NCBI GenBank assembly: GCA_007858575.1
Contig: CP042279.1
Span: forward strand, 4,156,501 to 4,220,500
Direction of reading: 5' to 3'
DNA from: Streptomyces sp. WAC08241
GTDB lineage: Bacteria; Actinomycetota; Actinomycetes; Streptomycetales; Streptomycetaceae
DNA: 64,000 bases
This document shows, in pieces, positions 1-8,392 of the stretch (position 1 is the stretch's first letter; each line of letters starts with the position of its first letter). The notes beneath the pieces are model-generated. The model was not told the DNA's origin. It searched no databases and worked only from the letters and a program-made list of their open reading frames with translations. Made by a program: the position numbers and the translations under genes.

Positions 1-731
1 GCCGAGCCGGGCGAGAAAGCGGCACATCATCTGGGCGTCGGAGGTTTCGACGAAGACCATCAAGTGCATCCGGCCGCGGGTGCTGATCGCGGACATCGCG
101 TTCACGGAGAACCGGTTTCCGGTGTGGCGGACGATGGGGGTCACACCCTTGGCACCCCAGCTGCGACCGGTGACCTGGTTCGAGCGGATCCCGACCTGGT
201 CGGCGAAGAGGATCTCGGCGTTCTCCGCCTTGGCCCTGGCCCGGATCGCCGGCCAGGTCTCTCCGTGCCAGACGCGGACCGCTTCCGGATCCCGCTCAAC
301 GACTGCTTGTCCGGGCGCTGGAAGGTCAGACCCCAGCGCTTGAGGTACTTGCCCACCCCAGGCTCGGTGAACCGGACCCGGTACAGCTTGAAGATCAGCT
401 CGCCTATCTGCCTCCGTCTCCACAGCTGACCCGAAAGCCCCAAGTCGGAGGGGACGTGGTCGAGGACGGCCTGCCGGACGGCGGCCTGCTCGGTCTCGGA
501 CAGGGCCTGATGCTCGCCCACGCGACGGCTTCGCGGGCGCGACAGCAGTGCGTCCCGGCCGCCGGCCTGCCACTTCGCCCACCAGTTGTCCACGGCCTTG
601 ACCGACACCTTGAACAGGGCAGCGACCTCTACCCGGCCCCGGCCCTCCGCCAGCGCGGACATCGCCAGCAACCGCACGGCCTCCTGCGCGTCCGGCGACC
701 GGGCTCGCGCGTCCCCCACCAGATCACTCAC
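1..731 (-). CDS. IS630-type transposase, cut by window edge
   Basis: The product resembles the N-terminal two thirds of an IS630-family (Tc1/mariner-like) transposase, which cuts and pastes its own element at TA sites. Residues ~15-60 form a helix-turn-helix (VEVAALFKVSVKAVDNWWAKW), followed by a second winged-helix stretch (QLWRRRQIGELI ... VGKYLKRWGLTFQRP). Near position 300 the frame changes. The other frame continues with the catalytic-core motif ILFADQVGIR, whose Asp is the likely first acidic residue, then NQVTGRSWGAKGVTPIV. The coding region runs off the left edge, so the remaining acidic residues cannot be seen. The frame change could be programmed slippage, which some IS630 elements use, or one of the many indels in this window. 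The ATG at 731 is the first start before the HTH. Confidence 0.75.
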
Positions 732-1059
732 ACGCCATCAACGAGCCTGAACTCAAAGCTTTTCGAATCAATGAGGCCGCGCTTGTCGTGACGCTCCCTC
801 GAGTCCGTGGAGCGGGTTCTCCTCCAGGTAGCCGCACTCGACCGCTTACTCCCTCACCGTGTTGAAGCCGCGACACCGGCGCTTGTACGTCTTCCCGCAG
901 CCGGCGCCACCATGGCGAGACTGTCAGCGAGACACTCTCTCGTCTCGGCCGCCGCCGTCGATCGCCCGGGGCGCGACGCCTACCGGCTCGCCTTCGCCGT
1001 GGCCCTTGCTCATCTCGCCGGACCGCACTCGCAGACACACTCTTGGCCAAGCGTCACGA
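732..1059. other. spacer without a supported gene
   Basis: No convincing gene was found. On the minus strand around 780-880 a short broken frame reads YLEENPLHGLEG, faintly like the N-terminal region of a tyrosine recombinase, but it carries a stop and no catalytic motifs. The stretch probably contains the outer end of the IS630-type element and remnant DNA. Confidence 0.4.
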
Positions 1060-1357
1060 GGCCTCCTGGACGGCGAGGGCGGCGAGGTCCTGGAGCACGC
1101 GCGGATCCTCGTACGCGCCGCCGACCTGGTGACATGCTCCTTCGCCCCTGTGGCCGGGGAGAACAGCGTGTTCGCCGTGCGCGACCGGTACATGGCCGAG
1201 GCCGTGACGCGGCTGGTGAACGACGATCTCAGGGCGCGCGTCATGGCCTGGGCGCACGACAGGCACATTTCCAAGGGTACGTACGGGCAGCAGGTTCCCG
1301 TGCCCGGCAACCGGCTCCGCGACCAGTACGGCGACGACCTTCAACGGGCGTCACAAC
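1060..1357 (+). pseudogene. erythromycin esterase family remnant
   Basis: One plus-strand frame reads HARILVRAADL, then RDRYMAEAVTRL, then RVMAWAHDRHISKGTYG and NRLRDQYGDD. This order matches the C-terminal half of the erythromycin esterase/succinoglycan biosynthesis regulator family, where the W-A-H-N-x-H segment carries a catalytic His. Here the usual Asn is Asp. No start codon, N-terminal half or proper C-terminus is present, so this is a decayed fragment. It converges on the small gene ending at 1358 and lies beside transposase DNA, which fits insertion-associated decay. Confidence 0.6.
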
Positions 1358-1915
1358 TCACGACCACAGGGCGTGCAGGGCGTGCAGGGCGTGCAGGGCG
1401 TGCAGGGTGTGCAGGGCGAGTTTCCACATCGGTTCGGCGCCTGCTCCGAAGGCGACGGCCGGCGCGTAGCCCGTGGACGCGTCGTGCGGCTCCGGAATCC
1501 GGTCGGAATTGCCTTCCGTATCTCACTCCGCGGTCACGTTCCCGTCGCCGGACGACATGAAGACGCCGAGCAGCCGGCCGTCGCGCGGCAGTCTGCTGGT
1601 ACCGGGGAATCCGGCGCAAGGAGGTACCCGCGTCCCCGCCCCGCGGAGATGACCTCCATGCGGTACGGCCGCCGGGTCAGGAACCCCTTGGCGAGGCGCA
1701 GGGTCTTCTCGACGCCGCCGATGGTCAGGGTAAGCCGCTCGGATCGCGGGTGCCGATCGACACCTGGCTCTCCAGAGGGGTTCCGGAAGCACGGCGGATC
1801 CCGGTCGGCGGCAGTCCGTCACCGCTCACGGCCACCGCCCCCTCTTGTGATCGAGCACGATGACGACCGCGCCGAAGCGCGAGTCGTCGGCGGGCACATA
1901 CACGAGCGGTTCCAT
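1358..1915 (-). pseudogene. small unknown protein, copy 1 (degenerate)
   Basis: This is a diverged duplicate of the gene at 3687-4239. Both start MEPLVxVP behind the same type of ribosome site (GGGGAAAG here) and share RRASGTP, IGTRDP, LTLT, KGFLTRR, DGRLLGVF, SSGDG and AEPMW. No known domain was recognised. Copy 1 is interrupted three times relative to copy 2. Two breaks are one-base shifts, near 1833 and near 1740. The third is an in-frame TGA at 1523-1525 where copy 2 has Trp. Beyond the TGA the frame stays open and ends in a (Leu-His-Ala)n tail with Leu-Trp-Ser and stop, versus a short Asp-Leu-Trp-Pro ending in copy 2. It may be a true pseudogene or a functional gene with sequence errors. 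Confidence 0.6.
1371..1415. repeat. 9-bp tandem repeat, five copies
   Basis: Five back-to-back copies of GCGTGCAGG, the last being GTGTGCAGG. Read on the minus strand they form the extreme C-terminus of the gene ending at 1358, as repeated Leu-His-Ala/Thr codons. The unit is a multiple of three, so copy-number change would keep frame. Confidence 0.9.
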
Positions 1916-2139
1916 CGGAATGCTTTCCCCGTTGATCACTCGAACGGTCGTCCTCCGACCAGTCTCCGCCGGGCCTCCGGAGCCGATCTCCTTTTCGACC
2001 GAGGGCGGGGCCTGGATGACGGTCGTCGGCCGGAGCATCTCGGGTGCCCATTACCCGGAAGGGCGGAATCCGGGCGTGAGACACAAACGGTCCGGCGGAG
2101 ACAGCTTCTGCAGTTCTGGTGAGGGAGCCGTCTACGAGG

Positions 2140-3060
2140 TCACCTCGTCCGGGCGCGGGTCCGTTTCAGTTCGCGGTCGATTGCCCAGGCGTCGGCGACC
2201 GGGCCGAGGTGGGTGAGTTTGTCGGGGTTGATGACGGAGTGGATGGTCTGGATCCGGCTGGCGCGTGTGTCCAGGGTCAGGGTGTGGAGCACTCTGCCCT
2301 CGCGGTCGTGGAAGAGCGCGCCGGGCCGGCCGTTGATCTCGTGGGGCTCGAAGGTCACGTCGATGCGGGCCATCAGGGGAAGACGGAGGCGAGCAGGCGG
2401 GACACGTTCTCGGGGCCGTGGACGGTCCTGGCGAGCCGGGGGCCTTGCCGCCGCTGTCGCCGATCAGGTGGACGTCGGCGGCCAGCAGGTTCCGCAGGCC
2501 GTCCACGTCGCCGTCCTTCAGCGCCTCGAAGAACCGCGTCGCCAGTTCCTGCCGTTCCCGGCGGTCCGCTTCGAACCGGGGCGGCCGTCCCGCATATGCC
2601 GCCGGGCCCGTACCAGGAGTTGCCGGCACGCCGTCTCCGACCGTCCCACCGACGCGGCGACCTCGTCGAACCCGAAGCCGAACACCTCGCGCAGGACGAA
2701 GACCGACCGTTCCAGCGGGCTGAGCCGCTCCAGGAGCAGCAGTGCCGCCGTCGACACCGAGTCGGCCAGCTCCGCCGAACGCGCCGGGTCCTGGTACGGG
2801 TCGCCGAGCAGCGGCTCGGGAAGCCACGGGCCCACGTACTCCTCCCGCCGCACCCGCGCGGAACGCAACACGTCGATCGAGATCCGCGTCACCGTGGCCG
2901 ACAGGAACGCCTTGGCCGACGCGACCCGGGCCTCCGAGCCGTCGAAGCGCAGCCACGCCTCCTGCACCGCGTCCTCGGCCTCGCCCACGCTGCCCAGGAT
3001 CCGGTAGGCGATCGAGAAGAGCAGCGGCCGCAGTTCCTCGAACTCCTCGACCTTGTTCAC
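2140..3060 (-). CDS. ECF41-type RNA polymerase sigma factor
   Basis: This is an extracytoplasmic-function sigma factor with a SnoaL-like C-terminal extension, the layout of the ECF41 group. Region 2 is LLFSIAYRILGSVGEAEDAVQ (residues ~10-30) and region 4 holds FGFDEVAASVGRSETACRQL. The hallmark ECF41 motifs WLPEP, a D-S-G-G-K segment and NPDKL are all present. In ECF41 proteins the C-terminal domain acts as a built-in regulator in place of an anti-sigma factor. The start is GTG at 3058-3060 behind GGAAGGGG. Frame changes near 2590 and 2440 must be bridged. It sits 17 bases downstream of a carboxymuconolactone decarboxylase gene, the classic ECF41 partner. Confidence 0.85.
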
Positions 3061-3077
3061 GGGGAACCCCTTCCCGT

Positions 3078-3550
3078 TCAGTGGAAGCGTCCCGGCTCGT
3101 AGTCGCCGGCCGGCTGCCGGGTGATGACGTTCAGCCGGTTCACCGCGTTCATGAAGGCGACCAGGATCACCAGGGCGGTGAGCTGTTCCTCGTCGTGGTG
3201 CTCGGCGGCGGACGCCCACACCGCGTCGCTGACGCCCCCGCCCGCGTCCGCGACCCGGGTCCCCTCCTCCGTCAGCTCCAGCGCGGCGCGCTCGGCCTCG
3301 GTGAAGACCGTGGCCTCCCGCCAGACCGCGACCAGGTTCAGCCGCACCGGGGTCTCGCCGCGGCGGCGGCCTCCTTGGTGTGCATGTCGACGCAGGCGGC
3401 GCAGCCGTTGATCTGGCTCACGCGCAGCGCCACCAGCTCCCGCGTCGCGGTCGGCAGCGGCGAGTCCCCGATCGCCTTGCCCGCCGACATGAAGTGCTTC
3501 AAGGCCTTGCCGGCGGTCGGGACCGCCGAGTAGTTCAGTCGCGGGTCCAT
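3078..3550 (-). CDS. carboxymuconolactone decarboxylase family (AhpD-like)
   Basis: The protein has about 157 residues. It carries the AhpD/CMD redox signature GCAACVDMH: Cys50 and Cys53, then His57 after the ATRELVALRVSQIN helix. The family includes peroxidase-coupled thiol oxidoreductases; the substrate here is unknown. ATG at 3548-3550 begins MDPRLNYSAVPTAGKAL, typical for the family. One frame change near 3358 follows the CxxC motif, after which reading continues to FMNAVNRLNVITRQPAGDY. The sigma factor starts 17 bases downstream in the same direction, so the two form an operon. ECF41 sigma factors usually control the CMD-type gene next to them. Confidence 0.85.
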
Positions 3551-3686
3551 GGGTGCTCCTCCGTGGTCGTCGGTGGCTACATCCCCTGGGACGAGGTGGA
3601 CCGGCGCCCTGTGACACGGGCCGGTGCGGCCCGCGTCTCGCCGCTCGCGGACCGGGCGCGGGCAGCCGTACGTCAGGGGCGGGCCC

Positions 3687-4239
3687 TTACGGCCACAGGT
3701 CGAGTACGGCGTCCAGGACGAGCCTCCACATCGGTTCGGCGCCCGTGCCGAAGGCGGCGGCCAGGGCGTACCCCATGGAAGCGTCGTACGGCTCCGGAGG
3801 GCGGGCGGGGCGTCCGGCGTCTCCCAGTCGGCCGTCACGTGCCCGTCGCCGGACGACGTGAAGACGCCGAGCAGCCGGCCGTCCCGCAGCAGTCTGCTGG
3901 TGGCGAGGGAGTCCGGTACCAGACGGTACGTGTGCCCTCGCGTCGTGGAAGTGGCCTCCACGCGGTACGACCGCCGGGTCAGGAACCCCTTGGCGGGGCG
4001 CAGGGTCTCCTCGGTGCCGTCGACGGTCAGGGTGAGCCGCTCGGGGTCGCGGGTGCCGATCGGCACCTGGCCGTCCGGGGCGTTCCGGGAGCACGGCGCA
4101 TCTCGACCGTCGGCAGTCCGGTGCCGCGCACGGTCAAGGCCCCTACCGCGTGGTCGAGTTCTATGGCGATCGCACCGAAGTGCGGGTCTTCGGTGGGCAA
4201 GTGCGGCTCTTCGGTGGGCACATGCACGAGCGGTTCCAT
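3687..4239 (-). CDS. small unknown protein, copy 2
   Basis: This is the better preserved copy of the duplicated small gene (see 1358-1915). It encodes about 184 residues starting MEPLVHVPTEEPH behind AGGGGAAG and ending AEPMWRLVLDAVLDLWP. The middle (LTLTVDGTEETLRPAKGFLTRRSYRVEA) looks like a compact beta-rich domain. No signal peptide, membrane segment or known motif was recognised. Two frame changes, near 4085 and 3815, have to be bridged. The N-terminus contains a 21-base duplication giving a repeated PTEE/DPH. It may be coupled to the gene upstream (4161-4613), which overlaps it. Confidence 0.6.
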
Positions 4240-4613
4240 CGGAACGTCTTCCCCTGTTCGGACGTGGGTCGTCCTCGACTCTCGCACACCGGGGCGCCGT
4301 CCCCGTCGTCGAGTTCCAGCTCGTGGGGGATCCCGAACCGGTCGAGGAGCCGTCCCAGCTCGCCGATGCGGTCGGGGTCGACGACGCCGTTGAGCAGGAC
4401 TTCCGGCTCGCCGGCCGGGTCGACCTCGATCCGGCACCAGTCGGTCTCCAGCTCGTAGCCGCACCAGGACGACGAGCGGGAGCTCCACCCCGCGCCGACG
4501 AGGCGAGCGGCCACGGCGGAGGCGTCACGGCAGCCGTGCAGCACGCCGGACACGTTGTTGCCGAGGCCGGCCCACCGCCGGTCGAGCTCCGGGCCCTCGT
4601 CCGATGTATCCAT
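4161..4613 (-). CDS. hypothetical protein
   Basis: This is a small acidic protein beginning MDTSDEGPELDRRWAGLG, with RIEVDPAGEPEVLLNGVVD and RIGELGRLLDRFGIP in the middle. No family was recognised; the pattern suggests an alpha/beta domain of about 110 residues. The ATG at 4611-4613 is preceded by CATACT six bases upstream, a possible leaderless start. The frame has no natural stop until 4161, inside the next gene. The true end is therefore probably near 4270 with an indel, and the last ~40 residues given by this span are doubtful. Confidence 0.45.
   Translation of the reverse strand: MDTSDEGPELDRRWAGLGNNVSGVLHGCRDASAVAARLVGAGWSSRSSSWCGYELETDWCRIEVDPAGEPEVLLNGVVDPDRIGELGRLLDRFGIPHELELDDGDGAPVCESRGRPTSEQGKTFRWNRSCMCPPKSRTCPPKTRTSVRSP
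4178..4221. repeat. 21-bp direct duplication inside coding sequence
   Basis: Two adjacent near-identical 21-base units with the core TCTTCGGTGGGCA. On the minus strand they encode the repeated heptapeptide around PTEEPH/PTEDPH at the N-terminus of copy 2. Copy 1 lacks the second unit. Confidence 0.7.
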
Positions 4614-4640
4614 GGCCGGAGTATGCGGCACCGGCCGGTT

Positions 4641-4722
4641 CGGCGGACGCTCCTGGGCGGGGGCTCTTCGGCGGACGCTCCTGGCCGGGGCTCTTCGGCG
4701 GACGCCCGGGCCGGGGGCTCTT
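4641..4722. repeat. 27-28 bp tandem repeat, three copies
   Basis: Three head-to-tail units (28, 27 and 27 bases) start CGGCGGACGC and end GGGGCTCTT. They lie in the spacer between the hypothetical gene on the minus strand and the thioesterase on the plus strand. No coding frame was recognised in them. Confidence 0.85.
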
Positions 4723-4782
4723 ACGATGCCCTGGCAGCGGCCGGTGGCCGGGAGTCCGTGGAGTTCGGTGAGGTGGGGCGGA

Positions 4783-5598
4783 ATGAGTCGGTCGCGTGAT
4801 GTCTGGTTGCGGCGGTTCCCGGTGACGGCGGGGCGGGGGCGCCGATCGGAGGCGGTGCGGAGTGCGAGGTGGTGTGCTTCCCGCACGCCGGTGGTTCCGC
4901 CTCCTCCTGGCGACCCCTCGCCCTGGCGCTCTCCCCGCCGTCGACGTGGCGGCCGTGCAGTACCCGGGGCGCCACGACCGGCTGCGCGAGGCGCCGGTGG
5001 AGGACCTGCACCGGCTCGCCGACCTGATCGCGGAGGCGCTGGGTCCGTCGGACGGCCGGCCCCGGGCGCTGCTCGGGCACAGCATGGGGGCCTCACTGGC
5101 GTACGAGGTCGCCGTGCGGCTCGCCCGACTGCCCGGCGGCGAGCCGGACCTCCTGGTCGTGTCGGGCGGCGCGCGCCCGCCGCCGCCCGGTGGCGGGACC
5201 GGCACGTGCCGCTCGGCGACGCCGAACTCGTGGAACGGGTCAAGAGGTTGGGCGGGACGGACAGCGCGGTGTTCGACGAGCCCGAGCTGCTGGAGCTGGT
5301 CCTGCCCGCGCTGCGCGGGGACTACCTCGCCCTCGCCTCCTACGAGGACACCGCGGGCCGGCTGCTGACCTGCCCGGTCGTCGGCCCGACCGGCGACCGG
5401 GACCCCGAGGCGAGCGTCGAGGAGGTCGAGGCCTGGGGCGAGCACACCTCCGGCGCCTTCCGGACGCGCGTCTTCACGGGCGGCCACTTCTTCCTCGACG
5501 ACCACACCGAGGAGGTGGCCGCCCTCGTCCGCGACCTGCTGCCCGCCCGCGCCGGCCGAGTAGGACGCGCCCGGCCGAGTACGAACGTGCCCGGCTGA
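4783..5598 (+). CDS. type II thioesterase (alpha/beta hydrolase)
   Basis: This is a GrsT/RifR-type thioesterase, the class that removes stalled or wrong acyl groups from PKS/NRPS carrier proteins. Frames join as CFPHAGGSASSWRPLALALS, then VQYPGRHDRLREAP, then the nucleophile elbow GHSMGAS with the catalytic Ser. The general-base His lies in TGGHFFLDDH near the end. ATG at 4783 follows GGTGGGGCGGA. Frame changes near 4830, 4940 and 5195 must be bridged. The stop falls in the first units of a 20-bp tandem repeat, so the last ~15 residues may be repeat-derived. No PKS or NRPS gene is in this window, so its partner is elsewhere. Confidence 0.75.
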   Translation: MSRSRDVWLRRFPVTAGRGRRSEAVRSARWCASRTPVVPPPPGDPSPWRSPRRRRGGRAVPGAPRPAARGAGGGPAPARRPDRGGAGSVGRPAPGAARAQHGGLTGVRGRRAARPTARRRAGPPGRVGRRAPAAARWRDRHVPLGDAELVERVKRLGGTDSAVFDEPELLELVLPALRGDYLALASYEDTAGRLLTCPVVGPTGDRDPEASVEEVEAWGEHTSGAFRTRVFTGGHFFLDDHTEEVAALVRDLLPARAGRVGRARPSTNVPG

Positions 5599-5697
5599 GT
5601 ACGGACACGCCCGGCTGAAGTACGGACGCGCCCGGCTGAGTACGGACACGCCCGGCCGAGTACGGACACGCCCGGCCGAGTACGGACGCGCCCGGCA
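5558..5697. repeat. 20-bp tandem repeat, seven copies
   Basis: Seven near-identical units of consensus GAGTACGGACACGCCCGGCT, with lengths 19-21. The array begins in the last codons of the thioesterase and runs into the spacer. Units vary at a few fixed positions. No open frame of interest or dyad symmetry was seen. Confidence 0.9.
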
Positions 5698-6100
5698 GGG
5701 GCGGCTCGGCGCCCGGCCCCGACGCGCGGCCGGTCCTCCGGCGTTCACAAGAGTCCATTCCCCCAGGGACGACATCGCGCCACGTATGGAGCGGTACGGG
5801 GGTTCCCGGCATCGTCCCGCGCGCCGGAGCGGGCGCGGGGCGCGTCGCGGTATGGATACCGACCGCCCGCGCGGGTGACGGCGGTCCGGCCGGGGAGGTG
5901 GGAGGAAGCCGCGCACGGGCGGGAGGCGGCGGGGCCGCGGGGCGGGTACGCAGGGCAACTGCCTTGCTCCGCAGCGTACATGGCGCAAAGAGAGCGGAAG
6001 GCGGGGCTCCCGCGGGTGGGTATCGGCGGTACGGCCTTGTTGTCCGTCCTGTGGTGCACACTTGCTGCCTGGTACAGCGCTCACGGGGAAGGCGGCGGCG
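5698..6100. other. upstream region of the HEAT-repeat gene
   Basis: No gene was supported. The stretch holds a 6-2-6 inverted repeat CGGTATGGATACCG at 5848-5861, a possible operator. It also holds the leader of the HEAT-repeat gene with its ribosome site GGGGAAGG just before 6101. Confidence 0.45.
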
Positions 6101-8190
6101 ATGCTGACGGGGATCGAGGAGGTCGACTGGGCCTCGCTGGGGCATGCGTACGGCCCCGCGGACGACGTGCCGGAGCTGCTCCGCGGACTCGCCTCCGCCG
6201 ACCCCGCCGAACGGGAGACGGCCCTCGACGGCATGTACGGGCGGTGCACCACCAGGGCGACGTCTACGACTCGACGCTCGCCTGCATCCCCTTCCTCCTC
6301 GAACTCGTCGCCGACCCCGGGGTGCGGGACCGGGGCGGCATCGTCGAACTCCTCACCAGCATCGGCGGGATCGAGCTGGACGACGAGGAGGAGCTGGGCG
6401 AACACCCGGGCGAGGACGGGGAGTTCATCCCCGCCGCCAACTACGCCATGGCCGCTGCCGCCATCGCCGCCGGGGCCGGCGTCTTCCTCGGCCTCGTCTC
6501 GGACCCCGACCCCGAGGTGCGGCTCGCCGCGCCGTGCGCGCTCGCCTCGCTGCATCCCGAGCCCGCCCGGGTGCTGACCCTGCTGCGGGAGCGGCTCACC
6601 GTCGAGCGGGACACCGAGGTGCGGCTCGCCCTCGTGGCCGCCGTCGGGCAGCTCGCCCTGCGGCACGCGTCGCTGCGCGCCGAGACCGTCGAGTGGCTCG
6701 GCTGGCTGGCCCGGGCCGCCCAGGACCCGGGGCTCCGGCTCGCGGCCCTCGCCCAGCGGGCGCGCTGCGCGCCGGGCGAGATCCCCGACGACGTCGTGCC
6801 GTGGGTGACGGGGCTCCTGGAGGAGATCAGGACCGCGTCCGCCGCCGGGACGGGGCCCGGCACCCCCGGGGCGCGGCCCCGACGCTCATCGGGCAGGTGC
6901 GCGAGTTCCTGGAGGAGCACGCGGCCGGGCGGCCCGCCCCTGGACCGAGGAGCTGCTGCGGACGCTGCACGCCGCGCTCGACGACCGCGTCGACGACCGG
7001 ATCGCGCTGGTCCTCGCCCAGCTCCGCAGCCCCGACCGGTGGCAGCGCGCGGACGCGATCTGGCTGTGCGGAAGTCTGATACGGGTCTGGCGCGGGCGGT
7101 ACGAGGAGGTCGTCCGGCTCGTCGGCGAGCAGCTCCACGATCCCGAGCCCCGGCTGCGGGAGGCCGCCACCTCCTTCCTGGAGCGGCTCTTCGAGCTGGG
7201 CGCGCCCGCCGCCGACGCGCTCGCGGCGCGCCTGGCCTCCGCTCCCCGGGGCCGGCCGGCGGGTACGGCGCCGTCGGGCGGTCCGGGCGCGAGGGGCGCT
7301 GATCGCCCTCGCCCGCGCCGGGGACATCCGCGCGGTGCCGCTGCTCGCCCGCGCCCTGGAGGGAGAGGACGAGGTGCGGCGGGAGCTGCTGTACGCCACG
7401 GACGGCCTCGGGCCCTCGGCGGCGATGCTCGCCCCGCGCTCCGGCGCCGGCTCGCCCGGGTCGAGCTGGACGAGCGGCTGTACGACCGGGCGGCCCCGCT
7501 GCTGCACGCCCTGGCCGCCGTGCGGGGCGCCCAGGCCCTCCCCGAGGTGCTGCGGGTGCTGCGCAGCGCGCCCGCCAACCGGCGCGACCGGGTGCGGGAG
7601 GCCGCCCTGCGCACCCTCGCGGCCTTCGGGCCCGCCGCCCGGGAGGCCGTACCGGAGCTGCGGGAGCTCCTGGCCGAAGAGTCGGCCGCCGTCTCCGCGG
7701 CGGCGGCGCGCGCCCTGTGGGCGGCCGAGGAGGACGCGGCGGAGGTGCTGCCGGCCCTGGAGCGGTGGCTGCGGCCGGGCCTGCCGGACGCGGACCGGTG
7801 CGCCGCCGCCCGGGTCCTCGGCGAGATCGGCCCCGCGGCGGCCTCCGCGGCCCCGGCCCTGCGGCCCGCCCTCGCCTCGCGGGACCCGTGGGTGCGGGTC
7901 CGCGCGCCGCGGCGCTGTGGCGGGTGACCGGCGAGACGGAGGAGGTCCTTCCGGTGCTGCTCGCCGCCTGGGAGGAGAACCGGCACGTGCGCGTGGACAT
8001 CGCGGAGTGCCTGGCGGAGATGGGCCCCGCCGCCTCGGCGGCCCAGCTCGTCGTCCTCACCGAGCTGACCCGCAGACGCCGCCACAACGCCCGCGAGGGC
8101 GGTTCGGGCACGCACGACGTCCACCTCGACGAGAAGCTCCTCACCCTGTGCCGGGCCGCCCTCGCCCGGATGGAGCGGGGCGCGTACTGA
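6101..8190 (+). CDS. HEAT-repeat protein
   Basis: The long soluble protein of about 696 residues is built of HEAT/PBS-lyase-type helical repeats. Examples are DPDPEVRLAAPCALASL, DPEPRLREAATSFLERLF, REAALRTLAAFGPAAREAVPEL and RCAAARVLGEIGPAAASAAPAL, roughly every 35-40 residues. Such superhelices are protein-binding scaffolds; the partner is unknown. There is no signal peptide or membrane segment. ATG at 6101 has GGGGAAGG eight bases upstream and opens MLTGIEEVDWASLGHAYG. Frame changes near 6240, 6890, 6945, 7275, 7450 and 7910 must be bridged. The downstream gene starts 200 bases later, after a tandem repeat, so this is probably a single-gene unit. Confidence 0.75.
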
Positions 8191-8252
8191 GCGGTGCGGG
8201 ACGCGTGCCGAAGGGGTGCGGGGCGCGTAGTGAGGGGTGCGGGGCGCGTACC
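8189..8252. repeat. 21-bp tandem repeat, three copies plus partial
   Basis: The units are GAGGGGTGCGGGGCGCGTACC-like and directly follow the stop of the HEAT-repeat gene. The last 16 coding bases form a partial first unit. The array is non-coding. Confidence 0.8.
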
Positions 8253-8322
8253 GAGGAGCGCCCGCGCGGCCCCGCCCGCCGCGGGGGCGGATCCGACGCG
8301 GGGGCAAAAGGACTCCGGCCCC

Positions 8323-8346
8323 CATAAGGTCTTCCGCATAAGGTCT
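8323..8346 (+). promoter_or_regulatory. direct repeat upstream of lipoprotein-kinase operon
   Basis: Two perfect CATAAGGTCT decamers start 14 bases apart, about 50 bases before the lipoprotein start. Paired direct repeats of this spacing are typical binding sites for OmpR-type response regulators; no factor is assigned. Confidence 0.45.
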
Positions 8347-8392
8347 ACGGGGAGAAGAGCAGCCCGTCGACGACCGGGGAGCAGGTGGGCAC

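Noticed and set aside
1523..1525. TGA in copy 1 considered as a selenocysteine or readthrough codon
   Set aside because: The other copy has Trp here, no selenocysteine signal is visible, and the gene has two further breaks. Decay or sequence error is simpler.
5558..5697. Tandem array considered as a CRISPR
   Set aside because: Units are 20 bases head to tail with no unique spacers, and no cas genes are present. The same holds for the other arrays.
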